This document shows positions 52,604 to 61,725 of a stretch of DNA of 64,000 nt, in pieces. Source of the DNA: Bacillota bacterium (lineage in GTDB: Bacteria; Bacillota; Bacilli; Alicyclobacillales; SLC66); assembly GCA_026627345.1 (NCBI GenBank), contig JAPNUP010000010.1:39999-103998 (forward strand), written 5' to 3'. Each line of letters starts with the position of its first letter. Position 1 is the first letter of the stretch. Under the pieces are notes generated by a model, which worked only from the letters and a program-made list of their open reading frames with translations, did no database searches and was not told the DNA's origin. A program made the translations under genes and the position numbers.

Positions 52604-54266
52604 CGATAAATTCGGAGGTCGCCTTGTACGCGGCTTGCGCTTCCGGATGCGGGCTGTGGGCACAGAGTACGAGGGATTTCGTATTCAGATAATAGGCTTT
52701 CACAGCGTGATGGGCGGAAAACCCTAGACTGCTTGCAGATGACAGGTAGGTTTCATAGACTTTCAGGGCTTGTGCACGCTTATTGGCATCAGTCGCATGA
52801 TTGATATCCCAGTGCAGTTCAATCTCGACGCCAGTGTGGTATGCCTGCGCGAGATGAGCGGTGTGAAGTAGTCTGGTTGCGGCATCGACCTCGGGGTGAA
52901 AGGCTGCGTTCGGTTGGATGATCACGGTGTCAAATCCGAGCTGTTTAGCCGCTGTCAGACCAATGGCTCCATACAGCGGGATCCAGTAGAACAGGAGTCC
53001 TTGTTCATGGATAGCTTGCGCAAGGGATGCGATCAGCGCTGGCTCAGTAGGGTCGGACAAGCTAAGCGTCTCTGGATGCCAGTACAGCCCGGCTAGGCGC
53101 AGATGAGCAAAGTGCGCGTTCCCCCAGCGTTTCTGTACTTCCGCCAAGACCCATAAGAGCGCTGTGCGCCTGTTTTGCGCTGCGGTTTGTGCCCCGGCTG
53201 TAGCGGGGTTTAGGTCAAGGTTCTGACGTGTGCCTGGCAGAGCGCCAAACTGCGAAGGGTTGGCATGGGTGCCAGGTAGGGTAATCACGACACCGACTTG
53301 ATAGGCATCGTGACTTGTACTGGATTTATATGTGCCGACAGCTTGGTTCAGCGCATGTAACTGCACATCCATGGCAAACAAGTCGTCTAGCCAATCCGCC
53401 CATGCTTCAGCACTCGTGACCATTTTGCCAAAGGGTAGGAATAGTGCACCGTCGAACAGTGGGGCAACAGGTGTATCTGCATCATCGAGCATCGCGATAG
53501 TGGGCAAAAAGTCCTCCACGCGCCAAGTGTCCTGCGGTGTATTTGACCCGGAATAGATCAACTGCATGTGGGTGATGCCACCGGTTCTGGGGTCGCTTGG
53601 CTCAAGGTAGCCGGCTTGAAAAGACCTGTCTGTACTTCTCGTTTGTGTGAGCGTGTGGTCTAACGCTTCGCCAAGGTCATCGGCTTGGGGATCAAACAGG
53701 TAGTCTTCTCCCATCAGCGACGACAGTACAGGGGTTGAAGGAACGTTGTCCGAGGAACTGGTCATGATGTGTCCGAAGACTTCGAGCTGACTGATAAACG
53801 CATAGACTTTAGCGGTAAATTGGACCCGTACATAGCGGCCTGTGGCTACAGAGTGGCAAGCGTAGGTGCGAAGCGTAGCTTGGGTCGCGTTGTACCACTG
53901 GCGATCGATCGGGTGTTCGCCGATCGCCGACCACTGCGTCTGGTCATGAGAGATGTAAAAGCGCACGCAGTCTGGAACTTGAATACCTGCGCCGACGTTT
54001 TGCAAAAAGCGTAGACTGACCGTTTGTACTTCACAGACTTGACCGAGATCGACGGTCACACTGCGCCCGTACTGGCGAAGGAGCCCCACCCAAGCCGGAT
54101 CCTTGATCTGTAAGGTGGCTTCGCGCGGATCGGTCAGCTGCCCGCGATCGGGGTACTGCGCTTGCTCGGTCTTGTGAAAACCTTCATCGGGCCACTGTGT
54201 GCCGATGCGATACGGGCGATTTTGACTTAAGAGCTTTGGACGATGTGAGAAAAGTGGCAGATGCAT
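52593..54266 (-). CDS. DUF4855 domain-containing protein
   Basis: 557 residues. The N-terminal 170 residues look like an F5/8 type C (discoidin) carbohydrate-binding module (SVTVDLGQVCEVQTVSLRFL). From about 200 onward the DUF4855 domain follows, with MQLIYSGSNTPQDTWRVEDF, AHLRLAGLYWHPETL, FYWIPLYGA and GVEIELHWDINH, which suggests a TIM-barrel glycosidase-like fold. No signal peptide is visible. The family is common in spore-formers and its activity is not established. Confidence 0.8.
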   Translation of the reverse strand: MHLPLFSHRPKLLSQNRPYRIGTQWPDEGFHKTEQAQYPDRGQLTDPREATLQIKDPAWVGLLRQYGRSVTVDLGQVCEVQTVSLRFLQNVGAGIQVPDCVRFYISHDQTQWSAIGEHPIDRQWYNATQATLRTYACHSVATGRYVRVQFTAKVYAFISQLEVFGHIMTSSSDNVPSTPVLSSLMGEDYLFDPQADDLGEALDHTLTQTRSTDRSFQAGYLEPSDPRTGGITHMQLIYSGSNTPQDTWRVEDFLPTIAMLDDADTPVAPLFDGALFLPFGKMVTSAEAWADWLDDLFAMDVQLHALNQAVGTYKSSTSHDAYQVGVVITLPGTHANPSQFGALPGTRQNLDLNPATAGAQTAAQNRRTALLWVLAEVQKRWGNAHFAHLRLAGLYWHPETLSLSDPTEPALIASLAQAIHEQGLLFYWIPLYGAIGLTAAKQLGFDTVIIQPNAAFHPEVDAATRLLHTAHLAQAYHTGVEIELHWDINHATDANKRAQALKVYETYLSSASSLGFSAHHAVKAYYLNTKSLVLCAHSPHPEAQAAYKATSEFIVSS

Positions 54267-54292
54267 GCGAATCCCCCTTTTTCTTTGCGGGT

Positions 54293-55033
54293 TCAGTTCT
54301 TGAGACCGCGGTAACGCGCGGTGCGTAGTTCGCTTGCATACTCCTTCAGTTGTGGCATATCGACCGCCTGTGCATCTGCGATGGCTCGTTCGATATCATA
54401 TGGCACGCGCACGAACTGGATGGCAAAGGGCCCGTTTTCGGTCGCCCCTGACTCGCCTTCCAATATCGCGTAACTGGCTTGCGTGATATCGAGCGGATTA
54501 CCCACGCTGCCGACATTGAACAGTGTGTGACCAGACAGGTGTTGTAAGAAGACATTGTGGATATCCCCGTATCCGACGACGTCAGGCGCAGGGTCTCCTG
54601 CGCGTCCACCGGTGGCCGTGGTGTGCGTGAACATTCCGAGCCGTTCCTCTTCAGAACTCCACGGTTGTACGCGGTGGTGCACACTGATCGCCGAAGCGTG
54701 GAAAAGGCGGATCTTGCGACCGCTCATGCTCAAGTCTATGGCAAACGGAAGCCCACCGAGATACTGCAATCTACTTTCGCCGAGCCGTTCGCGATAAAAG
54801 TCCCACATCGGTGTTCCGCGATTCATCGTTACGGCCTCATCCCAGTTGCCACGAATGACGGTGTCACACGTCTCGCGCACGCGGTCAACCACTTGTGCGG
54901 GACTCGGGCCTTTGCCAATCAAATCACCGAGGCACAAGATGTGACTGATGCCGCGCGCGGCAATGTCGGAAAGGACGGCTTCCAAAGCAGGTAGGTTCGC
55001 GTGAATATCAGACACTACTGCAAATCGCTTCAA
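54293..55033 (-). CDS. Metallophosphoesterase (YfcE-like)
   Basis: 246 residues. Calcineurin-like motifs in order: FAVVSDIHANLPALEAVL (DxH), ILCLGDLIGKGPSP (GDxxxxGP), VIRGNWDEAV (GNxD), KIRLFHAS (His) and VGYGDIHNVFLQHLSG followed by NVGSVGNP. These bind two metal ions and hydrolyse phosphodiesters; targets in close relatives include cyclic nucleotides and diadenosine compounds. GAAAGGACGATTC precedes the ATG. Divergent from pepF. Confidence 0.92.
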   Translation of the reverse strand: MKRFAVVSDIHANLPALEAVLSDIAARGISHILCLGDLIGKGPSPAQVVDRVRETCDTVIRGNWDEAVTMNRGTPMWDFYRERLGESRLQYLGGLPFAIDLSMSGRKIRLFHASAISVHHRVQPWSSEEERLGMFTHTTATGGRAGDPAPDVVGYGDIHNVFLQHLSGHTLFNVGSVGNPLDITQASYAILEGESGATENGPFAIQFVRVPYDIERAIADAQAVDMPQLKEYASELRTARYRGLKN

Positions 55034-55205
55034 GTGAATCGTCCTTTCTCGTAGACCGCTACTCTCCCCTCATAGTAGTGGTCACAGCAGGCAAGGTCAA
55101 CGCGCACCATGTCACTTTGTCTTCGCGTGAACTCCCTAGTCTGTAGTATGATGTTGGGTACGGTGTTATGGTGACGGAACCGAGACGTGCAAAGGGGGAC
55201 GTGAA

Positions 55206-57014
55206 ATGACCGATCGATGGGTACGTGAGCAAGTTCCTTTGGAGCAAACCTGGCGATTAGAAGATTTGTACCCAAGTGTTCAGGCGTGGGAAGCAGACCT
55301 GCTTTCCCTGCCAGAGCTAGTCAACGCAGTCGAGCAGTACCGTGGGCGCTTGCACGAGAGCGCGTCCGCACTTCTGGCTTGCCTGCAGGCACATGAGAAG
55401 TTTTTTGTGCGCATGATGCGCGTGGCTACCTTCGCGCAATTGCGAGAAACACAAGATGGCACGAATGCCGAGTATCAGGAGCAGTCTGGGCGTGTAGGCA
55501 GCGCGATGGCTGTCTCAGAAGCGGCACTGTCCTTCGTCGAATCAGAGATTTTGTCTCTGCCGGATGGTCTTGTGGAGAAGTTTGTGCATGAGGAAGCGGG
55601 CCTTGCTGTGTGGCGTAAGACTTTGCAGGATTTGTCTGAGACGAAACCGCATCGTTTGCATGCTCAAGTGGAATCTGCTTTGGCAGCGCTAGGTGAGGTA
55701 CTCGAAGCGCCAGCGCTTATTTATGAACGCAGTAAATCAGCAGATTTGCAGTTTGCACCCATTACCGTCTCGCGCGACGGTAAAAATGTCACTTTGCCGA
55801 TGTCTTTTGCGCTCTACGAGGAGCGCTATGAGCTGTCTGCAGATACGGACGAACGTAGAGCGGCTTATGCGTCTTTTGTGAACACCTTAAGCCAGTATCA
55901 ACAATCCTATGCGGCCGCTTATAACGCCGAGGTCAAGAAGCAAGTCACGCTTTCACGGCTACGGCACTATCCGTCGGTGACCCACATGTTGTTGCATCCA
56001 CAACGTGTGACGATGGAGATGTATCATATGGTTCACGAAATCATTTTGACGGAACTCGCGCCGCATATGCGTCGGTTGGCCAAGTTGCGCCAGCGCGCGC
56101 ATTCGCTTCCGCAGATGCGCTACTGTGATTTGCACGCGCCGCTTGACCCGCAATTTGCCGCGCACACAAGTTATGAGGAAGCCACCAAACTCATCTTGGA
56201 AGCCACCGCGGTGCTCGGTGACGAGTATGTGTCCATCATGCAAGCGGCGATTCGCGATCGTTGGGTTGATCGTGCAGACAACGTGGGCAAGGCGTCTGGC
56301 GCTTTTTGTGCCGATCACTACGAGGTGCATCCGTATATTTTGATGACGTGGACCGACAACATGCGCAGTGCGTTTACACTGGCGCACGAACTCGGACACG
56401 CAGGCCATGCGGTGCTTGCCAGTCGCCATCAGCGACCACAGTCCACATGGCCTTCACTGTATTTTACGGAGGCGCCATCGACGATGAATGAGCGCTTGTT
56501 GGCCCATCACGTGATTGCTCACTCTACTGATCAGCGCATGCGCCTGTGGGTGATTGAGCAGTCACTCGGCACGTATTATCATAACTTTGTAACGCATTTG
56601 CTCGAAGCGCAACTACAGCGGCGCGTCTATGCGTTGGCGCAAAAGGGTCAATCGCTCACAGCCCAACTCTTGTCTGAACTAAAAGGCGAGGTGCTGGCGT
56701 CTTTCTGGGGTGATGCCGTCGTTATCGATGAAGGTGCCCGTCTGACCTGGATGCGGCAGTCGCACTACTACATGGGCCTGTATCCGTACACGTATGCAGC
56801 GGGTCTTACGATCTCCACTGCGGCCGCGCAACGCATTATGCAGCAGGGAGAGCCGGCTGCCGAAGCATGGCTGAGTGCACTGAAGGCTGGCGGTTCGCTC
56901 GATCCACTCGACTTAGCGCGTCTAGCGGGGGTTGATATGTCTACAGAGGCCCCGATTCGTAGCGCAGTCGCTTACGTAGGGTCGCTGGTTGACGAACTCG
57001 AAGGGTTATCGTAA
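55206..57014 (+). CDS. pepF: Oligoendopeptidase F (M3 family)
   Basis: 602 residues, the usual PepF length. The zinc motif HELGHAGHAVL has both His ligands and the catalytic Glu, and the third ligand Glu is in YFTEAPSTMNERL. N-terminal EQTWRLEDLYPSVQAWEADL is typical. It cleaves short peptides in the cytoplasm. AAAGGGGGACGTG precedes the ATG. Its 3' end overlaps the convergent LysM hydrolase gene by 43 bases. Confidence 0.95.
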   Translation: MTDRWVREQVPLEQTWRLEDLYPSVQAWEADLLSLPELVNAVEQYRGRLHESASALLACLQAHEKFFVRMMRVATFAQLRETQDGTNAEYQEQSGRVGSAMAVSEAALSFVESEILSLPDGLVEKFVHEEAGLAVWRKTLQDLSETKPHRLHAQVESALAALGEVLEAPALIYERSKSADLQFAPITVSRDGKNVTLPMSFALYEERYELSADTDERRAAYASFVNTLSQYQQSYAAAYNAEVKKQVTLSRLRHYPSVTHMLLHPQRVTMEMYHMVHEIILTELAPHMRRLAKLRQRAHSLPQMRYCDLHAPLDPQFAAHTSYEEATKLILEATAVLGDEYVSIMQAAIRDRWVDRADNVGKASGAFCADHYEVHPYILMTWTDNMRSAFTLAHELGHAGHAVLASRHQRPQSTWPSLYFTEAPSTMNERLLAHHVIAHSTDQRMRLWVIEQSLGTYYHNFVTHLLEAQLQRRVYALAQKGQSLTAQLLSELKGEVLASFWGDAVVIDEGARLTWMRQSHYYMGLYPYTYAAGLTISTAAAQRIMQQGEPAAEAWLSALKAGGSLDPLDLARLAGVDMSTEAPIRSAVAYVGSLVDELEGLS

Positions 57015-58078
57015 GCGAAGCCGAGTGCTTCCCAGATATCTTTCGAAATGTGCTCGATGCTGTCGATGCCATAAGTTTCTGTAGGATTGCCGCTGGTCAG
57101 TACAGCGATCAGATAGTCGCGGTGATCGCCTCGAACGATCCCTACGCTATTGATCTCCCAGTCGCTCCAGTCATCGTCGATCGGTAACCACCCGTTTTTG
57201 AGCGCCACCTGCGCATGGCCGGCGGGGCCGAACGACACGCCCCAGTCCTCAAATGGGATGACGTGCTCCATGAGATTCAAGGCGTAGACGCGCTGTGCAT
57301 GACCGAGCAGGTGGTTGGGGCTGATCAGTGCGTTGAGCAAGTCGAGTTGATCGGGCGCTGTAGTCTGTGTGAGTCCCCAATAAGCGTTGGCCGTGGTATG
57401 GGTAGCACCGACTAGCCCAAGCCAGTGTTGGATGGCAGGAGCTTGCCCTTCTTGATTCCAGAGCGCTGTGGCATCGTCGTTGTCGCTGTCTTCTATCATA
57501 CCTGTCATCAAGGCTTGGTCTGCTTGTGATAAGGCGTGCTCCGTTTGCGTCGATACATGGAGGAGTGCTTCCATGATCGCAAGTTTGACGATACTGGCCG
57601 TGTCAAAATGCTGGTGGGGTTGATAATAGAGGTGTTCTCCGTTTTTCAGATCGATCACTGCGAGTGAGATCAGGCCGGCACGGGCCGTCGCAAACTGTGC
57701 GACCGCTTTGCCAAGCGTCGATTCCGTGCCCAGACGCAGGTCGGCTAGGCGTCCCGTCGCTTTCACTGTAGACCGAGCAATCGCGCCTGATCTGGAAGAT
57801 ACCAGTAGCACTTCCCCCGAGTAGATCAGATTCGCGTTCGCGAGGTGATTGATGATCATCAGCGTCTGTACTGTGGTGTCAAACCTCTGTGCGATGGCGC
57901 TGAGTGTGTCGCCAGGCTGGACCACGTAAGTTGCCGGTGGTGCTGCCGCATAGGCTGCATGGGCAGGGGACAGACAGAGCCCCAGACTGCAAGATACGCC
58001 TGCGGCCAAGCAGCGCAAGCGCTGCAGCAGCCGTGGCCTTCTGGATGTGATTGTTATGTTGTCTTGCGCGATCTTCAT
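56972..58078 (-). CDS. Secreted serine hydrolase, class A beta-lactamase-like, with LysM domain
   Basis: 368 residues. An N-terminal hydrophobic stretch with an AHAAYAAAP site marks export. A LysM domain follows (TYVVQPGDTLSAIAQRFDTT, about 48-92), which binds peptidoglycan. The catalytic domain keeps the class A order: SIVK (SxxK serine), SDNDDAT (SDN) and KNG in place of KTG. It may be a beta-lactamase, a D,D-peptidase or neither; the KNG variant and the LysM favour a cell-wall role (inference). AAAGGAGTG fixes ATG 58078. Tail-to-tail overlap with pepF. Confidence 0.85.
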   Translation of the reverse strand: MKIAQDNITITSRRPRLLQRLRCLAAGVSCSLGLCLSPAHAAYAAAPPATYVVQPGDTLSAIAQRFDTTVQTLMIINHLANANLIYSGEVLLVSSRSGAIARSTVKATGRLADLRLGTESTLGKAVAQFATARAGLISLAVIDLKNGEHLYYQPHQHFDTASIVKLAIMEALLHVSTQTEHALSQADQALMTGMIEDSDNDDATALWNQEGQAPAIQHWLGLVGATHTTANAYWGLTQTTAPDQLDLLNALISPNHLLGHAQRVYALNLMEHVIPFEDWGVSFGPAGHAQVALKNGWLPIDDDWSDWEINSVGIVRGDHRDYLIAVLTSGNPTETYGIDSIEHISKDIWEALGFAYDNPSSSSTSDPT

Positions 58079-58163
58079 GGCTATCACTCCTTTGACGTGA
58101 AATCAGACGCGACCAGTCGCTTGTCCGGTTACAAGCGCAAGACGTATGTAAAGGTGGTCAGAC

Positions 58164-59633
58164 ATGTCGCAAGCCGTACTGCAAGATGATGTTTCCTCAC
58201 GTAAATGGTGGATTCTCGCCAACGTCTCTGTTGGCACCTTTATGGCGACGCTCGATGGCAGTATCGCCAACGTCGGATTGCCGACGATCTCGACCGCGCT
58301 TCACGTTCCCTTGCACGTTGTGCAGTGGGTAGTGACCGCTTACTTACTTGCGATTTGCGCGATGCTGCCGCTGGTTGGAAAACTTGCTGATATGTGGGGC
58401 CGAGGGCGCTTGTACAATATCGGTTTCTTGATTTTCGCAGGCGGCTCTGCGCTTTGTGGATTCACGTCGACGATCGATGTTCTGATTGGCGCGCGCATTT
58501 TGCAAGCGATCGGTGCTTCGCTCTTGATGGCGAACAGTCAAGCAATCGTTGCCACGACTTTTCCTGCAACGCAGCGCGGCCGAGCGCTGGGCGTCACAGG
58601 GGCAATGGTTTCGCTGGGGTCGCTCACAGGCCCAGCTCTCGGTGGTCTTTTGATTGGCTGGTTTGGTTGGCCCTCCATCTTCTGGGTGAACGTGCCGATT
58701 GGTATCGTGGGCTTCATCTTAGGCCTGTTTATGCTCCCTAAGCACCGTCCCACCGATACGCGCAGCGGCCAGTTTGACTATGCGGGCAGCGCGTTATTTA
58801 TTGTCGGGATCGTCGCACTTTTGTACACCGTATCCAATGGCGACGTCTGGGGTTGGGAGGCCGGGATCACCATTGGCGGCCTGATTTTATCACTGCTCGT
58901 ATTGGCAGGCTTCGGCGTGCGCGAACGCATGGCCCAAAATCCGATGATCGATTTTTCGCTGTTTCGCAATCGCATGTTTACCGCAGCTGGCATAGCTGCC
59001 ATGCTCTCTTTCGTGTCGCTGTTTTGCACGAATACGATGATGCCGTTTTACCTTGAGAATGTTCTACATCAGACGCCTCAGGTGACAGGCCTTGCCATGA
59101 TGTCTTATCCACTGGCGATGGCCGTCGTGGCGCCGTTGTCTGGTTGGCTGTCTGACCGCATCGGCCCGTTTATTCTGACGACAGGCGGGCTAGCGTTAAA
59201 CGCCCTCGGTTTTATCCTACTAAACTTACTGTCCAGTCATGTTGCCGTCTGGGTCGTAGGCTTGCACCTTGTCATTTTCGGAGTCGGTCAAGGCATGTTT
59301 CAATCCCCTAACAACTCGAGTCTGATGGGCGCAGCGCCGCGGGATAAAGTGGGATTAGTCGGTGGGCTCAATGCCCTGATGCGCAATATGGGTATGGTGT
59401 TTGGCATTGCGCTGTCTGTATCTTTGTTTGCGGCGCGCCTGCACAGTCTGGCAGGCAAAGCCTACACGGGGATGACGACAGAGACGACGCCCGCGGCCTT
59501 TATGTCCGCACTACATACCGTCTTTTGGGCGGCAGCCATCGTCTGTATCGCAGGCGCACTTATTTCGTCGCTGCGATCGACTAAGCGAAGCGGCGGTGGA
59601 TCCAACCTGCAATCCTCTCAAATCGTAAGGTAA
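58164..59633 (+). CDS. DHA2 family drug:H+ antiporter (EmrB/QacA type)
   Basis: 489 residues with about 14 membrane helices. Family landmarks: the first helix ending in TFMATLDGSIANVGLPTI, motif A LADMWGRGRLYNIGFL, motif C-like GAMVSLGSLTGPALGGLLIG, and WPSIFWVNVPIGIVGFI. It probably exports hydrophobic compounds. AAAGGTGGT precedes the ATG. A strong terminator ends the gene. Divergent from the LysM hydrolase. Confidence 0.92.
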   Translation: MSQAVLQDDVSSRKWWILANVSVGTFMATLDGSIANVGLPTISTALHVPLHVVQWVVTAYLLAICAMLPLVGKLADMWGRGRLYNIGFLIFAGGSALCGFTSTIDVLIGARILQAIGASLLMANSQAIVATTFPATQRGRALGVTGAMVSLGSLTGPALGGLLIGWFGWPSIFWVNVPIGIVGFILGLFMLPKHRPTDTRSGQFDYAGSALFIVGIVALLYTVSNGDVWGWEAGITIGGLILSLLVLAGFGVRERMAQNPMIDFSLFRNRMFTAAGIAAMLSFVSLFCTNTMMPFYLENVLHQTPQVTGLAMMSYPLAMAVVAPLSGWLSDRIGPFILTTGGLALNALGFILLNLLSSHVAVWVVGLHLVIFGVGQGMFQSPNNSSLMGAAPRDKVGLVGGLNALMRNMGMVFGIALSVSLFAARLHSLAGKAYTGMTTETTPAAFMSALHTVFWAAAIVCIAGALISSLRSTKRSGGGSNLQSSQIVR

Positions 59634-59647
59634 TGACTACTCGTTTA

Positions 59648-59694
59648 GCAGATAGAAAACCCGCCTCACGAGCCGAGGCGGGTTTTCTATCTGC
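59648..59694. terminator. Bidirectional terminator
   Basis: A 20-pair stem: GCAGATAGAAAACCCGCCTC at 59648-59667 with its complement at 59675-59694, loop of seven bases. The internal A/T runs give U-tracts on both strands. Separates the exporter from the convergent SPW gene. Confidence 0.9.
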
Positions 59695-59705
59695 GGTGCG
59701 GCGTG

Positions 59706-59873
59706 TCAGCTCTTATTTTTCGCTGCCACTCCGGACCAGATGGCGAGGATGAGAGTTATGACGCCGAAAATGAGGCTATTCCAGAGGGCTCCGGTATTGC
59801 TGGAGAAGCTGTACACCCACGGTGATACGGCTACCCAGATGCCGATGAGTCCCATCAGCCACAGTTGCCACAT
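59706..59873 (-). CDS. SPW repeat-type small membrane protein
   Basis: 55 residues from ATG 59873. One SPW unit is present: IGIWVAVSPWVYSFSSNTGA, followed by a second helix (SLIFGVITLILAIWSGVAA). SPW repeat proteins are small membrane proteins of unknown role. AAGGGGTGACC lies six bases before this ATG; the longer frame to 59915 starts at a GTG without usable spacing. Confidence 0.75.
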   Translation of the reverse strand: MWQLWLMGLIGIWVAVSPWVYSFSSNTGALWNSLIFGVITLILAIWSGVAAKNKS

Positions 59874-60061
59874 CTTGGTCACCCCTTGGACTAAGGTTTG
59901 TGTCTTTTGCGACACACTCCATGTATATGGGAGTCGGTGTATCGATATACCTTACGTGAAGGTTAGTTACTACACACATAGCCGTTATCTGAGGCAGGAG
60001 TTTTGAACCGATTGCAGAACATATTGTACGAGACTGCACAAGGGAAGAAAGGGAGATGTGG

Positions 60062-61528
60062 ATGACACCGGAACAGATGTCCTTACCGCGTAGTACACCT
60101 GCGCAACAAGGCGTGCATGCACAGCGTGTGATTGACTTTGTGGATGGGGTAAAGGCTGCAGACTTGGAATTGCATAGCTTGATGATCGTCCGGCACGGAC
60201 ACGTCATTGCCGAGGGCTTTTGGCAACCGTATGCCGCGCAGCTACCGCACATGCTATTTTCACTCAGCAAGAGTTTTACGTCAACCGCAGTCGGTTTGGC
60301 GATCGCCGAAGGTAGGCTCGCTCTCGACGACCTGGTATTATCATTTTTCTCGGATGAGGTACCGAAAGACATCTCTACTAACTTGGCAGCGATGCGCGTG
60401 CGCGATCTACTGACAATGTCGACTGGGCATCAGGAGGAGCCGCGACTGCGCCAGGGTGCAACTGACGAAAACTGGGTGCGTGCTTTCTTTGCAGCCACGG
60501 TCGAGTACGCGCCCGGGACCCACTTTGTGTACAACAGTGGCGCCACCTACATCCTATCGGCTATCGTGCAAAAAGTCACTGGACAGGACTTGCTCGCTTA
60601 TCTTGAGCCGCGTCTGTTTGCGCCGCTTGGCATCGTTGGTGCGACATGGGAACGTAGCCCGCAGGGCGTGTGCGCAGGCGGTTGGGGATTAAACATTCGC
60701 ACGGAGGATATCGCCAAGTTCGGTCAACTTTATCTGCAACAAGGCGAGTGGGAAGGACAGCGGCTGATACCGAGCAGTTGGATCGCGCAAGCCACTGACA
60801 AGCAGATCGCCAATGATGTTGGCAAAAGCGAGGATGAGTGCGAGAACAGCGACTGGGCGCAGGGCTACGGGTATCAGTTCTGGCGTTGCCGTCATGGAGC
60901 CTATCGCGGTGACGGCGCTTTCGGACAGTTTTGCATCGTCATGCCTGCACAAGATATGGTGATCGCAATCACGAGCGGCGTGCGCGACATGCAAGCGGTG
61001 TTGGCGCAGGTATGGACACATCTGCTGCCCGCTTGTGAAGCAGCTGTACTAGACGCCGACGCGATGGTGACTCAGACACTGGCGCAAAAGCTCGCAGGGC
61101 TGACCCTCAATCCGCCTCGCTACGGTGTGCCAGGTCATGAGCGCACCATCTCAGGTCGCACTTACAGGATGCAAGAGGCATCGTCAAGGATCCATACGAT
61201 CTCGTTTTCCTTTCATGAAACTGGCTTACGTATGACTGTCGCCAACGAACGCGGCGAGCATGTCGTCGAGTGCGGTCGCGAGTCTTGGGTGAAAGGGACT
61301 ACGTCGCTTCTCGGGTCGGTACAAGCCAAGGTAGCAGCGAGTGCAAGCTGGCAGGATGAACACACCTGCGAAGTGACTTGCCGCTTCTACGAGACGCCGT
61401 TTACGATGCGCTTGGTCTGTACATTTGATGAAGACGAAGTGGTCGTACGAGAGTCTATCAACGTCTCTTTTGGCCCGACTGAATACCCACCGCTACGTGG
61501 CTCCTCCAGAATAACGGCCGAACGCTGA
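60062..61528 (+). CDS. Serine hydrolase (class C beta-lactamase/penicillin-binding family)
   Basis: 488 residues. SLSKS gives the SxxK nucleophile, and YNSGATY the YxN-type motif (YNS). MSTGHQEEP, LGIVGATWERSPQGVCAGGW and GYGYQFWRC are typical of the family. A C-terminal beta-rich domain of about 130 residues follows the catalytic part. No signal peptide, so probably cytoplasmic esterase/peptidase rather than a true beta-lactamase. ATG 60062 has GGGAG at six-base spacing; the earlier ATG at 60056 is too close to it. Confidence 0.88.
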   Translation: MTPEQMSLPRSTPAQQGVHAQRVIDFVDGVKAADLELHSLMIVRHGHVIAEGFWQPYAAQLPHMLFSLSKSFTSTAVGLAIAEGRLALDDLVLSFFSDEVPKDISTNLAAMRVRDLLTMSTGHQEEPRLRQGATDENWVRAFFAATVEYAPGTHFVYNSGATYILSAIVQKVTGQDLLAYLEPRLFAPLGIVGATWERSPQGVCAGGWGLNIRTEDIAKFGQLYLQQGEWEGQRLIPSSWIAQATDKQIANDVGKSEDECENSDWAQGYGYQFWRCRHGAYRGDGAFGQFCIVMPAQDMVIAITSGVRDMQAVLAQVWTHLLPACEAAVLDADAMVTQTLAQKLAGLTLNPPRYGVPGHERTISGRTYRMQEASSRIHTISFSFHETGLRMTVANERGEHVVECGRESWVKGTTSLLGSVQAKVAASASWQDEHTCEVTCRFYETPFTMRLVCTFDEDEVVVRESINVSFGPTEYPPLRGSSRITAER

Positions 61529-61605
61529 TGATTCGTGAAGGTTCTGGCTTTTGCGAGAGACAGCAAGCGTTTATGAGCGCTTTGCTATCTTTTTCTGATA
61601 GGTTT

Positions 61606-61634
61606 TTGACGAATGGTGTCGAACAAGTTATAGT
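61606..61634 (+). promoter_or_regulatory. Sigma-A promoter for the BMP transporter operon
   Basis: TTGACG at 61606-61611 and TATAGT at 61629-61634 with a 17-base spacer. This is the best sigma-A match found in the window. Transcription would begin near 61641, leaving a leader of about 85 bases. Confidence 0.75.
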
Positions 61635-61725
61635 ACCGCTAGACAGGTTGATGAATAGCTTGTCAAGTGGCAGTATATGCTAACTGACATGTACTGACTT
61701 ACAGATCAAAAAGGGGTTACCACTG

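Noticed and set aside
58121..58150. TTGTCC-18-TATGTA as a promoter for the DHA2 exporter
   Set aside because: It would start transcription at or beyond the ribosome binding site at 58151-58158, so it could not support normal translation.
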